A stretch of 64,000 nt of DNA, from the IMG/VR virus record IMGVR_UViG_3300036781_000821, positions 27,888-91,887 of that record; one strand, 5' to 3'. The stretch's first letter is position 1, and each line of letters starts with the position of its first letter. The notes under the pieces were generated by a model. It was not told the DNA's origin and ran no database searches. It saw only the letters and a list, made by a program, of their open reading frames with translations. The stretch is from a virus. Shown one piece after another: positions 62,777-64,000 of this stretch. The translations under genes and the position numbers were made by a program.

Positions 62777-64000
62777 TCAAGGAACAACAATGCGCGAACG
62801 TCGGGGCGAAGTCCAGTCGGAAGAACGGTCATCGGTAGTGGTCGCCATCCACTCCCGCATGGCTTTCCAAATGTGGTTGGGGACGCGCTTGTTGTTCCTG
62901 CCGCGCAGGTCCGAGATCACGAGTCCCTTCTTTGTTCGTTTGATGGAGAGTGTGGCGCGGAGGCCGGGTGCGTGGATGGCGTAGAAGAAGCGCTTGCCGA
63001 GTCGTGCTTCTTGTTCGTGCGTGATCGCGCAGTGCTGGAGGAGGAGCGTTTCGCGCAGGAGTTCGCCCGTCGTGCGGAGCGGCATGATGCGGAGTTCGGG
63101 CGTCTCGATGCCGGGCACGAGCGGCGGCGCGAGGAGCGTTGTGGTCGAGAGCGTGATCCGTCGGGCCGCGCAATCGTCCGTGTATGCGAGGAACCAGTGG
63201 AGTGCGGCAACCGAGCGGAGCGGTATCGGGGGCTCCGTCGCGAAGTGCGTGAGTCGCTCGTGGAGGTCTTGGACGTCGGGTAGCGTGAGCGCACTCGCCG
63301 CGTCGATGAGGCAATCGGGCGTAAGCCACGCGCGCACCAGCGGGTCCATGAGGAGCGCAAGGCCCGGTCGCGTGATACGCGGGAGGTCGGCTAACGCGTC
63401 GATGACGGACTCCTGGTGACACGCGCTGCTGAGCGCGCGCAGGAGTCGGACGGTGAGCGCGCTCGGTGGGAGTCGCTGCAAAACCCGAGCGCACCGTGGC
63501 GTCGAGGGAAAGCCGAAGAGGCCGAGGACATGGTGGCGCTTGCGCTCCACGAGATCGCGCACCGGCGTCCTGATGCCGAACCTCCGGCGCTCCGCAATAA
63601 GCAACGCGAGGACGGGATGGTCCTCTAGGAGTTGCAGGAAGTACGCTCCGCCCCTCGCCGCGGCCCAGACGAAGCGGAGGTGGTTGCTTGGGAACCGCGC
63701 GACCAACGCTCGGACAACGTCGGGAATGATCGCGAGTGTTCGTGCGAAGGCGTCGGCTCGCTCTTGCTTCGCCATGCTCGGGAACGGGAGGGCGTGGATG
63801 CGGTCGATCTCGCGCTGCATCGTGCCGAGGTGAAACCAGGTCGGCACGAACGGACGCCATCCCTTCCCGTGTTCCCAGCGGCGCGCGCCTGGCTGCGTCC
63901 ACGGACGGATGACTTCGAGCCACGTCCCGTCCGCCACGACGAGACGACCGTCGCTGAATTTCGCGTGCGGCCACACAAGCAACCCGTTTCTGACCGTCAT
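62777..64000 (-). CDS. PcfJ-like protein (start at or beyond window edge)
   Basis: 407 aa within the window; the ATG at 64000 may be internal. The C-terminal region LRETLLLQHCAITHEQEARLG, RFFYAIHAPGLRATLSIKR, and LRGRNNKRV is the PcfJ signature (LxxHC...YFYxI...ATLSI...GxxN). PcfJ proteins are linked to conjugative plasmids. The N-terminal part is Arg/Leu-rich and helical. Confidence 0.8.
   Translation of the reverse strand: MTVRNGLLVWPHAKFSDGRLVVADGTWLEVIRPWTQPGARRWEHGKGWRPFVPTWFHLGTMQREIDRIHALPFPSMAKQERADAFARTLAIIPDVVRALVARFPSNHLRFVWAAARGGAYFLQLLEDHPVLALLIAERRRFGIRTPVRDLVERKRHHVLGLFGFPSTPRCARVLQRLPPSALTVRLLRALSSACHQESVIDALADLPRITRPGLALLMDPLVRAWLTPDCLIDAASALTLPDVQDLHERLTHFATEPPIPLRSVAALHWFLAYTDDCAARRITLSTTTLLAPPLVPGIETPELRIMPLRTTGELLRETLLLQHCAITHEQEARLGKRFFYAIHAPGLRATLSIKRTKKGLVISDLRGRNNKRVPNHIWKAMREWMATTTDDRSSDWTSPRRSRIVVP

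Noticed and set aside
1-64000. CRISPR array
   Set aside because: No regularly spaced repeats with unique spacers of 25-45 bp; the only dense repeats are the 15-bp tandem units and the short GTGAAACAA motifs.

Overview
The window holds two blocks of sequence with different genetic signals, joined near 36.1 kb. Block 1 (1 to about 36,080) reads as a bacterial phage-plasmid. It has a nearly complete podovirus-like virion and lysis module on the minus strand (tail proteins, M15 endolysin, N4gp56-type major capsid, scaffold, portal, nested spanins, holin, large and small terminase), then DNA-metabolism genes (DUF1376-HNH, MmcB-like nuclease, two SSBs, ERF annealing protein). It also has plasmid functions: an ArdC-like antirestriction protein, ParB, and a MobF/TrwC-type relaxase-helicase. 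Ribosome-binding sites of the AAGGA/GGAGG type, lipoboxes and spanins point to a diderm (Gram-negative-type) bacterial host. A plus-strand three-gene cassette (DNA methyltransferase, DUF262, HEPN; 21.4-24.3 kb) interrupts the minus-strand genes and looks like a defence or restriction-like module.

At 36,087-36,131 lies the 3' part of a tRNA-Gly(CCC), from the anticodon loop to CCA. This is the usual footprint of a tyrosine-recombinase attachment site and marks the block boundary.

Block 2 (about 36.2-64 kb) looks archaeal. At least a dozen start codons have an A/T-rich TATA-like box centred 23-29 bp upstream and mostly no Shine-Dalgarno, which is the geometry of leaderless archaeal promoters. 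It also encodes an integrase with a C-terminal zinc ribbon of archaeal style. I read it as an integrated archaeal plasmid or conjugation-like element. One long minus-strand operon (46,682 to 39,905, nearly every gene overlapping the next) contains a SprT-like metalloprotein, a lipoprotein-like secreted protein, membrane proteins, a zinc-ribbon protein, a HerA/VirB4-like ATPase with a nuclease-like C-terminus, an excisionase-like HTH protein and an integrase. A second HerA-like ATPase with a PD-(D/E)XK-like C-terminus sits at 58-60 kb, and a PcfJ-like protein runs off the right edge.

Block 2 has two cargo slots bounded by direct repeats. Slot one (37.1-39.9 kb) is bounded by copies of the 3' end of a HAD-hydrolase-like gene. 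It carries an EVE-NucS-like nuclease, a HEPN-motif protein and an older integrase fragment. Slot two (60.9-61.9 kb) is bounded by two copies of the 3' end of a SRAP gene and carries a DUF5343 gene plus a tRNA-like structure. A recurring motif (GTGAAA..., then CACTGGTC..., then GC-rich) lies beside several promoters and clusters with hairpins near 52.1-52.3 kb, a possible replication or regulatory hub.

Whether the 36.1-kb junction is a real integration or an assembly chimera between a bacterial and an archaeal replicon cannot be settled from the sequence alone. Chimerism through a shared tRNA sequence is a serious possibility.
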